Translations under genes and position numbers: made by a program
NCBI GenBank assembly: GCA_903863035.1
Contig: CAIPAT010000367.1
Coordinates: forward strand, 1 to 46,921
DNA length: 46,921 nucleotides
Reading direction: 5' to 3'
From: an uncultured Lentisphaeria bacterium
Lineage (GTDB): Bacteria; Verrucomicrobiota; Lentisphaeria; Victivallales; Victivallaceae
Shown: positions 35,252 through 43,822 of the stretch, piece by piece
Layout: every line of letters begins with the position of its first letter
Numbering within the stretch: the first letter of the stretch is position 1
Notes under the pieces: model-generated
Database searches by the model: none
Told to the model about the DNA's origin: nothing
What the model saw: the letters and a program-made list of their open reading frames with translations, nothing else

Positions 35252-36997
35252 CTATTTTATTTTATCGGCGACTAAATTTTTGATTGCAAATTCTGAGGCC
35301 CCAGGAGTCCAAAAGACCATCCCGACTAAATTGTGATTATCCACGGTGTTCAATGCTCCATCCGCTAATTTGTTGCCATTGACCAATAATTGATAGTTCC
35401 ATTTATCAAAGTCGATGTTCAAATCAAAATTGGCCGGAACATCAGGTCTGAGTATGCCGGGAAAAAGCTGTTCTTTTCCGTCAATTACAATGGATAAATC
35501 ATTCATATTGCCGTTCATGGACAGCGTAAATATCTGCTTGGATGCGCTGTTTCGCAAGTCAAAAACCGCAACGTGACTTTTTACGCTCTTGATTGGTAAA
35601 TAATCAAACTTAATCTCATATTTACCATTTTTAATCGAATCAACGCCAAAGGCAATATTTTGGCTTAATAGCTCCGAGCTATCACCAATTAATAAAGATT
35701 TGCCTTTTAGAGCGGGGATATTTTCCACCTTGGCAGTGAGTCCTTCGCCTTGGGAAACATAGGTTGGTTTAAATATGGTGCCGACTACTAGCTGGGTGGT
35801 TATGGGGGAATCAATCGCCTGGTCTTCCACCTCTAAATTTACCTTATAAGCCGGCCCCAATTGGGGCTTCCACATCGGTAAATTTTTATCGTTAGGCAAT
35901 TCCGCCTTGGACTTCCAATCCACATGCCCGTCGGCATAGGCGACATTGGCTCCTCCCGAATGGCGAAATTGGATATAGTCATATCCCCAATCCGGCCCGG
36001 CAAAAGAGTTGTTGCTATCCACAAAAACGATAAGTTCGTGAGGATTTTTGATTTGACCTAAAACTTTTGCTCCGGCAGGAACCGCATGATTCATGCCATA
36101 ATCAACGCTGTAACTGTTTGTGTAACCATTTGTCCATGGTTTGGCACCAGGACATTGCATTACTGAGCCGGGCATGATTTTTACTGCACTGGCGGGCGCG
36201 TCAAATTTAGCTTTTTGCAAATCAGGATCGGGCAGATATTTGCCAATGATGGAAGGCCACTCGGCACGGTCATGACAAGAGCTACCGGTATTGTTTACTT
36301 TCAGACAAATGGAAGGCAGACGGTCCTGGTTGTTCTTGATATACGCCAGCCACCCTTTGATTATTTGCCGCATATTGTCTTGACACAGGGATTGGGCGGT
36401 TTTATCTTCCGCCAAATTCTCCGCAGAACAAAAAGCCTGAGATAGAATAGCCAAAGTCACGATAGTGGTGGCGGTCCGGTTGATTAATTCCTCATTTGCC
36501 TCGCCTTTCGTTTTGTTAAAATATTTTTCCAGTGATTTGCCAAAAGCCGCGGCCGATTTCATCTCGTTAGCGGTGAGGGCAATCAATGCTTCATTAAGCG
36601 AGGCGCTGCCATCCTGTACTGCCGCAATGATATCACCTTCGTATTTAATCGGTCCGCCTGCCGGATAGATATCGGACGCTAATTTGATAACTTTTTCGAT
36701 CTCCTGATTGGCGTGAACATAATCCCGCAGGATAAAGTAACTGAATGCGCGGAAATAATGGCAGCGTACTATTGCATCATTGTCTTTGGTGATTTCTGAT
36801 ACTTTATCCAAGGCAGCAAGTCCAATGCGGTAATCTAGTCTGGGATTATCGCTGTCTTTGGCGTCGAGAAAGAGTTTTAGAGCTGCATCAAACTCTTTAT
36901 TGGAGATTTGCAGCGGCACTTGTGCCGACAACATCAAGGAGAGACCAAATGCGAACATAGCGATGAAGCCTGTTTTTTTCACACTTTGATTTAACAT
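35252..36997 (-). CDS. Exported multidomain protein with an internal, degenerate pilin domain
   Basis: 581 residues; GGCAGG lies shortly before ATG 36997, and the start is 9 bp after the previous stop. A signal peptide ends near LMLSAQ. Residues 30-170 are helical and TPR-like. Residues 172-190 form a hydrophobic stretch and 205-357 resemble a pseudopilin globular domain: CQDNMRQIIKGWLAYI aligns with the first helix-exit region of the pilin encoded at 40682, and FRHSGGANVAYADGHVDW gives H346-x9-D356-G357. The stretch TLAILSQAFCSAENLAEDKT aligns without gaps with the pilin N-terminal helix, but FTLxE is lost (Glu and Arg in place of Phe+1 and Glu+5), so it cannot be processed as a prepilin. 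Residues 385-581 are a beta-sandwich, perhaps glycan-binding. It belongs to the minus-strand carbohydrate operon. Confidence 0.78.
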   Translation of the reverse strand: MLNQSVKKTGFIAMFAFGLSLMLSAQVPLQISNKEFDAALKLFLDAKDSDNPRLDYRIGLAALDKVSEITKDNDAIVRCHYFRAFSYFILRDYVHANQEIEKVIKLASDIYPAGGPIKYEGDIIAAVQDGSASLNEALIALTANEMKSAAAFGKSLEKYFNKTKGEANEELINRTATTIVTLAILSQAFCSAENLAEDKTAQSLCQDNMRQIIKGWLAYIKNNQDRLPSICLKVNNTGSSCHDRAEWPSIIGKYLPDPDLQKAKFDAPASAVKIMPGSVMQCPGAKPWTNGYTNSYSVDYGMNHAVPAGAKVLGQIKNPHELIVFVDSNNSFAGPDWGYDYIQFRHSGGANVAYADGHVDWKSKAELPNDKNLPMWKPQLGPAYKVNLEVEDQAIDSPITTQLVVGTIFKPTYVSQGEGLTAKVENIPALKGKSLLIGDSSELLSQNIAFGVDSIKNGKYEIKFDYLPIKSVKSHVAVFDLRNSASKQIFTLSMNGNMNDLSIVIDGKEQLFPGILRPDVPANFDLNIDFDKWNYQLLVNGNKLADGALNTVDNHNLVGMVFWTPGASEFAIKNLVADKIK

Positions 36998-37006
36998 AAA
37001 ACCTGC

Positions 37007-40000
37007 CTATTTTTTAATTTTCATTACGCCAAAAAAGGCCGGCTGATTGATTGATTGACCAATAATTCCCGGCCAGCATGAAAACTCGACATTGGGCTGT
37101 TCGCACCTCGCGAAATGCAAACGCCAAGTATCTTTGTTTTCAGCATTGATTTCACTCAGGGGAATACGTATTTCTCCTGACCAGCGATCTTTGCCTATAA
37201 ATGTCTTAACCTCCCATTTTGCATTCCAATTAGTTCCGCTGCCACTCTTTCCCCAATTTGGGCCGACGAAATTGGATGCTTCGCTGTCAGGCATTTGATT
37301 TGGCAATTGCAAAATATCTAACTGCACTCCTTTAGAATTCATCAAAAAAGCATAATATGGATAATCGGAAGTTTTCTCATCAACGCCGGGGGCTAATCTT
37401 AGTTCAAAATCATCATCAAGCCAAACCATGCCATCTCGTTTAGTGCAGGATGTCATGATTTGAGCCATATTTTCTTCAAAACATTGAAAGCCCACATAGA
37501 GATCCTTATCAGTCGCAAAAATACGCACTTCGGTTTTCTGAGTGGGTACTTTAGGCGGATTAGTGTTGAGAATCGAAAAATCCTTAACGAGAGTAGCCTT
37601 GTTCCACACAGGACTATCAAGTTTTCCATCCATTGCGGGATTTTCATTTAGAAGAGGTATCAATAAAACAGGGACCGGCTCAATGCTTTTAGTGTCGGTG
37701 TCTGCTGTCTTTTCTTCCTTATTGCGGGTCAGACTTGACCAAATCACCCGTCGATCTGATTTTGACTCGTCATATGTTAATTTTTCCATCCCCATTTTTC
37801 TGACCATACGAACATTGGTATCAGTGAATGCGCCGACCGGCGACCAGTTTGTCCGCAAGAAACGGCGATCAGTGCGGTCGAGCAGATGCAGAAAAGACCA
37901 TACATTTTGCTGTAACTCAAAAATATCGGGATTGATCATGCAGAGATTATTATTCGCATCAATATAGATTCCTGTGTTTTTGAGTTTACTGGTCATAATA
38001 ATATTGCCGCTGCTCTTTTCTGAAATGCTGGTGATTTTTAGTGATGATTTAAGTTTCACTTGAAAGTAATCCTGCATCATCTGAGCTATGCCCTTTTCCC
38101 GATCCGAGGCATCACTGTCGAGGACGATATCGGCATTGGAAAAATCAAATTTAGCATAGACCGATTCCTGATTGCGAAATACGCTTGATCGGGTGGTTAC
38201 TGTTAAATCATTTGTTCCAGCTTGTAACAGAAGTTTACCGCCGTTTGCAACCGGTTCTCCATGCAAGAAAATAGTTTCAAGCACATACTCCCGATCCGGA
38301 GTTACGCTGATGATTCCCTGCGTCACTGTTGGTGCATTGATAGTATAAGCATATTTTTTCTCATAATAACTGTTGATGACACTCGATTCAACTTCCAGTC
38401 TGCAATTATCCTTTAGTTTGATGGCTGCCGGCACCGAGATAATAAGATTTCCCTGCGGCCCAATAATAGTATTTAAAACTGTCTGCTTGCCATTTACGAT
38501 GGACTTGAGTTTCCCCCCCCCTCGGCATAATACAGGAATGGAGCTGAAATCGCCTAAGTAATCATTGTCAATAGTTTCAGTAATAGTTTTTGAAACTCGC
38601 TCACGATTAGATAATACCATGATGCTATTCAGGGCTTGACCATAACGCACCCGCTCAATTTTTCCTTCCCCATGGATGGCGGGTACGGGTGAAAACCCGC
38701 GAGAGATAACATCGAGCAATACCGGCAATTCCCGATAAACCGGCTTATGAGAGGCAACCAGATAATAGCTTGGAGTCATGCCGGTTTGATACAATGAATT
38801 CATCAATTCCCGGACAAAATCATCGTAGGCCAGGCGAATATCTTCTGGAGACATATTTTCCCACGGTAAAACGTCACCCAGTTGCACTTGCCCCCAGTCG
38901 TGATAATAAACCGGCTTCGTTCCGCGGAATAACTGACCTTGTTTGATTGTATGATAATTGTCTCCGTGAACGTTGTTGTAGTTAAAGCATTCTGACAAAT
39001 AGGCATCGGGCGCGAAAGAAAAGAGAGGATTTCCCCACCACATATTGGCGAAGTGGCCGATGCGCAAATTGCCTTTGGTCAGAGTATGTACCAATTCAGC
39101 GTTATGCCTCAGGCCGATACCTTTGCGAATATACTTGCCTTCACTATCGTAACTCCAGCCGGGCAGATAGTAATCTAATTTACCGCGATAAACCTCGCTT
39201 CGCCCAATAGGAGTCACACAATCAAGGTCGGTAAAACCATCCTGACAAATCGCACGGATGTCAAAATCCCGCACCAGATCGGTCAGATCTTTACGCAAAA
39301 TGGTTTCAAAAGGAGTCGCCCATGGATAGATATGTCCGGACAAGCCATGCGTCAAACCCCATGCCCGACGATAAGCTGGAACGCCAATTTCACTTGGATA
39401 GATATACTCCTCCATCCTGCCTTTCTCAATTAAGCCTTTTTCTACCTGGTTGAATATATAAAAACTTAATATGGTATTGGCACGATAATCGGCGCTGGAA
39501 AATAGAAAAGCTAAGTCCTGATGCGATTTATCAATATCAATTTTATTCATCATGCTGTCGCTCTCCGTCTGGAGTTTAGCATGTTCCCCTTTGGATAAAT
39601 TATAATCGTTCCAATGCTCTTTGCGACCGTAAAAATCCCCTTGACGGCGGTAGAGCGTGTAACCCCACTCTACGCCTCCATAATTTTGCAGAGCTTGCAG
39701 TGTTTTGGCTGGACTGTTGATTCCCTTGTAATGAGCGGTTTGCAGTGTGTCAGTATAACGTCCGCTGCTTAGTCTTGGATCAACCCCTGGCGCAGGCTTA
39801 AAGGCGGAGTCGAAAGTTTGATAATATACTGCTACAGCATCAAGATGCTGATAATTGGGAACAAAGGCAAAAAATACAAATTCAAAACTAGTTTTTTCGC
39901 CGGGCGGCAGGGCAATCCTGGTAGCATAGAAGAGATTGTTCTGCTTATCAACCCCATTACTCAAATAAGATGAATCGATTACGGGCGAAGTTCCAACTGC

Positions 40001-40534
40001 AAAACCAACCTTGCCATCGACCAGACAAGCAACAGGGAAAGTATGATTTAAGATATCCCGCTTAAATGGTTTTTTAGACAAGTCATGAAATTCCGAACCA
40101 TCCCAGTAAGTACCTTGATTGACATTTTTAACTGGAAATGACAAGGAAGGTTCAAACCATAATTCTTGTGAGGATTTATTATAGAAAGTCATCTTCCACG
40201 CTAAACATGATCCATTACTACCAATTTCGTGGGTAATTTCCAATCCGCCTTTGTATTGAGCAAATACCGTAGTTACGCCTTTGTCGCTGCTGACGTTCTC
40301 TACCTGAGGTTTCATATTGAGCAAGGTCTTGCCGTTACGCAGGCGAAAATCCGGGCAGCCTACTGGCAAATCAGCGCTCTTGTCCATTAACACTTTAAAC
40401 GGATTTTTACTAATCAGCCAAGTAGTTTTAATGGCTGGAAATCTATCAATGGTTTCAATCTTGATCGTTTCGGCGTTAACGCAAGACAGGGTCAACGCGG
40501 GAACAAGTGAAGCAGCAAGCAATTTGTAGAACAT
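37007..40534 (-). CDS. Large secreted GH-like protein with a C-terminal CBM9-like module
   Basis: 1175 residues; AAGGAATCC precedes ATG 40534. Signal peptide MFYKLLAASLVPALTLSCVNA; the Cys is not in a proper lipobox, so type I cleavage is likelier. Residues 25-270 are a beta-supersandwich (FEPSLSFPVKN, PPGEKTSFEFVFFAF). A barrel-like region at about 290-640 contains AICQDGFTDLDCVTP, candidate acidic residues, and FANMWWGNPLF. A beta-domain follows. Residues about 985-1175 form a CBM9-like module (MDGKLDSPVWNKA, DKDLYVGFQCFEE, WSGEIRIPLSEI). No catalogue GH family is evident, so it may be a divergent polysaccharide-active enzyme. It lies between the pseudopilin and the pilin-like multidomain protein and is probably co-transcribed. 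Confidence 0.72.
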   Translation of the reverse strand: MFYKLLAASLVPALTLSCVNAETIKIETIDRFPAIKTTWLISKNPFKVLMDKSADLPVGCPDFRLRNGKTLLNMKPQVENVSSDKGVTTVFAQYKGGLEITHEIGSNGSCLAWKMTFYNKSSQELWFEPSLSFPVKNVNQGTYWDGSEFHDLSKKPFKRDILNHTFPVACLVDGKVGFAVGTSPVIDSSYLSNGVDKQNNLFYATRIALPPGEKTSFEFVFFAFVPNYQHLDAVAVYYQTFDSAFKPAPGVDPRLSSGRYTDTLQTAHYKGINSPAKTLQALQNYGGVEWGYTLYRRQGDFYGRKEHWNDYNLSKGEHAKLQTESDSMMNKIDIDKSHQDLAFLFSSADYRANTILSFYIFNQVEKGLIEKGRMEEYIYPSEIGVPAYRRAWGLTHGLSGHIYPWATPFETILRKDLTDLVRDFDIRAICQDGFTDLDCVTPIGRSEVYRGKLDYYLPGWSYDSEGKYIRKGIGLRHNAELVHTLTKGNLRIGHFANMWWGNPLFSFAPDAYLSECFNYNNVHGDNYHTIKQGQLFRGTKPVYYHDWGQVQLGDVLPWENMSPEDIRLAYDDFVRELMNSLYQTGMTPSYYLVASHKPVYRELPVLLDVISRGFSPVPAIHGEGKIERVRYGQALNSIMVLSNRERVSKTITETIDNDYLGDFSSIPVLCRGGGKLKSIVNGKQTVLNTIIGPQGNLIISVPAAIKLKDNCRLEVESSVINSYYEKKYAYTINAPTVTQGIISVTPDREYVLETIFLHGEPVANGGKLLLQAGTNDLTVTTRSSVFRNQESVYAKFDFSNADIVLDSDASDREKGIAQMMQDYFQVKLKSSLKITSISEKSSGNIIMTSKLKNTGIYIDANNNLCMINPDIFELQQNVWSFLHLLDRTDRRFLRTNWSPVGAFTDTNVRMVRKMGMEKLTYDESKSDRRVIWSSLTRNKEEKTADTDTKSIEPVPVLLIPLLNENPAMDGKLDSPVWNKATLVKDFSILNTNPPKVPTQKTEVRIFATDKDLYVGFQCFEENMAQIMTSCTKRDGMVWLDDDFELRLAPGVDEKTSDYPYYAFLMNSKGVQLDILQLPNQMPDSEASNFVGPNWGKSGSGTNWNAKWEVKTFIGKDRWSGEIRIPLSEINAENKDTWRLHFARCEQPNVEFSCWPGIIGQSINQPAFFGVMKIKK

Positions 40535-40681
40535 TATCTGGATTCCTTAATGTTTTATTGATTTTGTCCAAGTCCTGACCTTTTTCTTGTTTCAGGTCTA
40601 AGCGCCATCTGTTTTTTACTTTAAATGTGAAACATAGAGCGTACATCCTCAAGGCGAGAAAAACAGCTATGGAAACTATAC

Positions 40682-41413
40682 TTACGGTTGAGTGGGGTCC
40701 CAATATTTATTAGTCGTGGCAAAAAGTCCTGATTGCAAATTTAATCTGGCTTGTTTAACCCATGATACGTGGCCGTCAACCCATGCAATATTAGCGCCCC
40801 CGCTGTGGCGGTCATGGATGGCAACAGTTGTAGTAGCGGTGTATTTAATAATAGAATAATTGGTTATGCTGAGTAGATCACCGGTAGCATTATAACTATC
40901 GGCAAATAATATTTTAGAGGAGTTATTTTTAACTTTTAAGCGTTTACAAACGGTAGGCGTAGATGGAGTGGAGGTTATATCTCCAAGCATGCTGTAATTA
41001 TATCCGTAGGCAATATTGTAATAGGAGCTGATTTGGTAAGGTTTACGGATAATATCATTAGACCCGTTAGTTCCGGAATCAGTTAGAAGCTTCATACCGG
41101 TCGGGCAGCGAAAAATATTGGGCGTTTTAATATAATCTTTTCTCAGTTCCCACGCCCAATTCCAGACAGCCGATCCATTCTGAATATAAGGCGGGAAATA
41201 ATCATTATAATCATCACTATACTGGTTCATAGCAAGCGCCATGTTCTTGTGATTATTTATACACTGGGACGCTTGAGCTTTTTCACGAGCCTTGTTCAAG
41301 GCAGGAAGCAGCATTGAAGTCAAAATTGCGATGATGGCGATCACGATGAGGAGTTCGACGAGCGTGAAATTTGATGAACCATTTTTTTGTCTGTCAACCA
41401 GGCTGTCTTTCAT
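40682..41413 (-). CDS. Type IV-like pseudopilin (H-x9-DG family), head of the minus-strand cluster
   Basis: 243 residues. A short leader ([15 protein letters not shown]) precedes [16 protein letters not shown], with Phe+1 and Glu+5 present but Asn instead of Gly at -1. The helix continues to [15 protein letters not shown] and the globular domain ends with [19 protein letters not shown], an intact H-x9-DG motif. It is an exported subunit for a type II secretion or pilus-like apparatus, probably processed by the prepilin peptidase at 18536-19381. It is first of five co-directional genes that include two GH-like proteins, and it is divergent from the AraC-type regulator, which likely controls it. 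Confidence 0.92.
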   Translation of the reverse strand: MKDSLVDRQKNGSSNFTLVELLIVIAIIAILTSMLLPALNKAREKAQASQCINNHKNMALAMNQYSDDYNDYFPPYIQNGSAVWNWAWELRKDYIKTPNIFRCPTGMKLLTDSGTNGSNDIIRKPYQISSYYNIAYGYNYSMLGDITSTPSTPTVCKRLKVKNNSSKILFADSYNATGDLLSITNYSIIKYTATTTVAIHDRHSGGANIAWVDGHVSWVKQARLNLQSGLFATTNKYWDPTQP

Positions 41414-41503
41414 TTTCTTTTCTGTCCTTTATTTGGATTTTGCCATTGAATTATTAATTAAACATCTCAATATTATTCGGTACAAATTAACTTCGTTATG
41501 TAT

Positions 41504-41530
41504 ATTATATTGCAAAAAAGCTAAAAACAA
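41504..41530 (-). promoter_or_regulatory. Candidate promoter for the minus-strand pilin/GH cluster
   Basis: Read on the minus strand: TTGTTT (41530-41525), a 15-base spacer and TATAAT (41509-41504), about 90 bp before ATG 41413. The spacer is short, so an activator such as the divergent AraC protein may be required. This is inference. Confidence 0.35.
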
Positions 41531-41568
41531 ATGGAATTTTCTTTCAAAAACATGGATTATCCTTCCAA

Positions 41569-42447
41569 ATGAGTGATAAAAAAGATAATCAATGCCAGGC
41601 TGAGTGGCTGCGGGAGCTGTTTCTCGACACACTGGATTTCAAACTCTATACTTGCGGGGTATCCCGTAAAGAGCTTCCGTATGTGGAGCGCTGGACTTTA
41701 CGCCCTGACGGCTATATTTCACAAGTATTACAGGCGAAAACCAGCATATATTTTAAAGATCACCGCACGCTTCATGTAAATCCCGGCGATACGGTTATTT
41801 TCCCGCCGAGTCTGTGGCATCGGGCGGAGACACTTAAGGATTCAGCTCAGAGTGAAGCAATTTTCCGCTGGGCTCATTTCCAGTTCTTTGTGGCTCACTC
41901 GATCGATGTTTTTAGCTTTTTTAAGCTGCCGCATGTGCTTTCCGGAGCTGATGGAGAGAAGTTTGGCGATTTTAATGAAAAATTTACCAGGCTTTGCGAG
42001 AGTAAGAATATTTCTGCCATTGAAGCCGCTGTTGGAATTAAAAAAACTGCATTTGAATTGCTCGATGCCATGCTCAAATTAATACCGCTAAAAGAAAACT
42101 ATCTGGCTATTGGCGAAGAAATCCACAAAATTGAACCGGCTTTGAAATATATCGAAAAAAACTACGCCAGAAAAATTACCATTGCCGATTTAGCCCAGCG
42201 CTCGAACATGTCTCAAACCAGATTTCATGTGGCATTCAAAAACATCATCGGATCAGCCCCTGTCGAATATCTGATTAATCAGCGGTTGAAGAAAAGCCAG
42301 CGCTTACTGTGGATGACTGCATTGCCGATTGGCGAAATCGCCGCTCTGTGTGGATATGAAGATCAATTCTTCTTCAGCAAATTATTCAAAAAACACACTG
42401 GTACTACCCCCAGCCAATATCGTCAACAGGCAAAGCGCGCGGAGTAA
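41569..42447 (+). CDS. AraC-family transcriptional regulator
   Basis: 292 residues. The N-terminal half is a cupin-like sensor domain (HVNPGDTVIFPPSLWHRAE), expected to bind a sugar or similar ligand. The C-terminal region, about 190-288, has the two helix-turn-helix motifs of the family: ITIADLAQRSNMSQTRFHVAFK, and PIGEIAALCGYEDQFFFSKLFKKHTGTTPSQYR. It is divergent from the pseudopilin-headed operon across 155 bp and is the obvious candidate activator. The ribosome binding site is weak. A short hairpin with a T-rich tail follows the stop. Family certain; ligand and targets are inferred. Confidence 0.93.
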   Translation: MSDKKDNQCQAEWLRELFLDTLDFKLYTCGVSRKELPYVERWTLRPDGYISQVLQAKTSIYFKDHRTLHVNPGDTVIFPPSLWHRAETLKDSAQSEAIFRWAHFQFFVAHSIDVFSFFKLPHVLSGADGEKFGDFNEKFTRLCESKNISAIEAAVGIKKTAFELLDAMLKLIPLKENYLAIGEEIHKIEPALKYIEKNYARKITIADLAQRSNMSQTRFHVAFKNIIGSAPVEYLINQRLKKSQRLLWMTALPIGEIAALCGYEDQFFFSKLFKKHTGTTPSQYRQQAKRAE

Positions 42448-42463
42448 ATCAACCTCGGTACTG

Positions 42464-42485
42464 CCATCTCAGGATGGTTTATTTT
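42464..42485 (+). terminator. Small terminator-like hairpin after the AraC gene
   Basis: CCATC (42464-42468), TCAG loop, GATGG (42473-42477), then TTTATTTT. The stem is only five pairs and overlaps the end of the convergent FHA gene. Confidence 0.35.
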
Positions 42486-42886
42486 CTGGAAGCCTGGGAA
42501 ATGATTTCCAGCATGGCGGTACGATAGCCTTTACCTTCATCCTGAACTGTATCCAGCACTTCATTGACAATGTCCTGAGTGGTTTTTACCGGCAGTTTTG
42601 ACAGAAATATAAAACGGTGGCCGGCTGCATGGATACTGTCGCCGTCTTTTAGAATGTCCAGTTCATTAAGCAGTTTGCGGCTGTTATGGAATGTGCCGTT
42701 TCTGGCGCCCAGATCAATTACCGCATAATCGCCGTTTTCTTCGCGTTGAATCGCAAAATGTTCCCGGCTGATTTCTTTGTCCAGGAGTTGGAAGTCGCAG
42801 TGCTCCCCCCGGCCGAAAATAACCATCTTGTCGGGAAGCTGATAAAATTTTCTGGATGAACCATCTTTGTATTGAATATAAGCCAT
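42479..42886 (-). CDS. FHA-domain protein
   Basis: 135 residues; AAGG precedes the start. A single forkhead-associated domain covers about residues 15-95: IFGRGEHCDFQLLDKEISREHFAIQ holds the Gly-Arg, Ser-Arg-x-His phosphopeptide-binding residues, and IDLGARNGTFHN holds the conserved Asn-Gly. A short helical C-terminus follows (IVNEVLDTVQDEGKG). It binds phosphothreonine peptides; no kinase or phosphatase is adjacent, and its client is unknown. It lies downstream of rpmB on the same strand, but the strong terminator at 42962-42986 separates them. Its stop at 42479 is close to the convergent AraC stop (42447). Confidence 0.9.
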   Translation of the reverse strand: MAYIQYKDGSSRKFYQLPDKMVIFGRGEHCDFQLLDKEISREHFAIQREENGDYAVIDLGARNGTFHNSRKLLNELDILKDGDSIHAAGHRFIFLSKLPVKTTQDIVNEVLDTVQDEGKGYRTAMLEIISQASRK

Positions 42887-42949
42887 AAATTATTACCTTG
42901 CCTGTTATGTGTTTTACTAATAACTTATCAGTAGCTGAAAATCAATGGT

Positions 42950-42986
42950 ATAAAAACAAAAAAGCCGAACCTTAAAGGTCCGGCTT
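42950..42986 (-). terminator. Rho-independent terminator of rpmB
   Basis: On the minus strand AAGCCG-GACC...GGTT-CGGCTT (42986 to 42962) is followed by TTTTGTTTTT (about 42961-42950). Stem plus T tract are typical. Confidence 0.85.
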
Positions 42987-43009
42987 GAATAGAACTGCTG
43001 AAACAGCAA

Positions 43010-43237
43010 TCAGGCTTTCTCGAAATTTCCAGTCCTGATACAGGCAGTACAAACTTTCATCCGTTTGTTGCCCTGATCGGTCTTAACGCGTATTTCCTGA
43101 ATGTTGGGGTGGAAAGTACGTTTATTGTTTTTAACAACATGCATACCGATACCGCCGGCTTTGATTGCAAGTCCCTTACGGGTGATGTTGCCGCCGCTGA
43201 CTTTCCTTTTTCCGCACATTTGACATACATTACTCAT
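43010..43237 (-). CDS. rpmB: 50S ribosomal protein L28
   Basis: 75 residues from ATG 43237; an in-frame ATG at 43252 would add METEK and is less likely. The sequence has the L28 core (CQMCGKRKVSGGNITRKG, KNNKRTFHPNIQEIRV) with the zinc-binding variant: CQMC near the N-terminus and CTAC near the C-terminus, as in the L28 forms that keep Cys ligands. It is a structural protein of the large ribosomal subunit. tRNA-Lys lies 85 bp upstream on the same strand and could be co-transcribed. It ends at a clear terminator. Confidence 0.95.
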   Translation of the reverse strand: MSNVCQMCGKRKVSGGNITRKGLAIKAGGIGMHVVKNNKRTFHPNIQEIRVKTDQGNKRMKVCTACIRTGNFEKA

Positions 43238-43321
43238 TTTCTCAGTCTCCAACTGCCGGTTTGTCTTTGAACTTCATTCCGGCTGAATATGTTAAAAGTT
43301 TAAACTACATATTAAAAATAG

Positions 43322-43397
43322 TGGTGGGTTGACGGGGACTCGAACCCCGGACCACCGCCTTAAAAGGGCGATGCTCTACCGACTGAGCTATCAACCC
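43322..43397 (-). tRNA. tRNA-Lys (anticodon TTT)
   Basis: 76 nt read on the minus strand. The acceptor stem is GGGTTGA with TCAACCC, with A as discriminator and an encoded CCA (43322-43324). The D-arm is AGCTCAGTCGGTAGAGCA. The anticodon arm is CGCCCTTTTAAGGCG with TTT in the loop. The T-arm is CGGGGTTCGAGTCCCCG. The fold is complete with no mismatch in the acceptor stem. It lies upstream of rpmB. Confidence 0.97.
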
Positions 43398-43421
43398 ACC
43401 AGTTTTAAATGGTGAGCTTTA

Positions 43422-43449
43422 AAAATACTTTTCTTTTCCGATATTTCAA
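43422..43449 (-). promoter_or_regulatory. Probable promoter for tRNA-Lys (and rpmB)
   Basis: Minus strand TTGAAA (43449-43444), a 16-base spacer and TATTTT (43427-43422), 25 bp upstream of the mature tRNA 5' end. Between 43450 and the repeat at 43524 nothing else is visible. Confidence 0.45.
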
Positions 43450-43523
43450 ACCGGATTTGTAATAATTTACCTATTTTTTTCAAATACTTTCACAGTTTGC
43501 GGTTTTGAGAATAATTTGGTGAC

Positions 43524-43638
43524 TATACTCTGCACTGTTGAACGTTTATACTCTGTATAAGGTTGAAAAATTAAAATAGATTGCGGGACTAGCGTCTTGC
43601 GGCTGTCTATTTTTAAAATTTCAGCAGTGCAGAGTATA
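43524..43638. repeat. Family A repeat, copy A3 (short, with a doubled left end)
   Basis: 115 bp. The left terminus TATACTCTGCACTGTTGAA is followed 23 bp later by a second terminus (TATACTCTGTATAAGGTTGAAA, from 43547). The right terminus is TTTCAGCAGTGCAGAGTATA. The centre (ATAGATTGCGGGA...) is unlike A1 and A2. It lies in the gene-poor interval 43398-43822 between tRNA-Lys and the Prc gene; 43639-43822 shows no gene. Confidence 0.8.
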
Positions 43639-43822
43639 CCTGAAATCCGCAAAAAGCATTTAATAAACGATGATTCCGGTGAATCAACAGGAACAAATTA
43701 TAAAAAAATGGGTCTACGTCAAAGGAATATATCTGGATTTAAAACAAATCCATGCAATATTAAAAGGTTGCAATTAGCGGGCTGAATTTTACAACAATAA
43801 CTTTAAATGGAACAGAATATTG

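Noticed and set aside
42464..42485. Strong terminator for the AraC gene
   Set aside because: The stem has only five pairs and lies in the coding end of the convergent gene, so it is kept only as a weak call.
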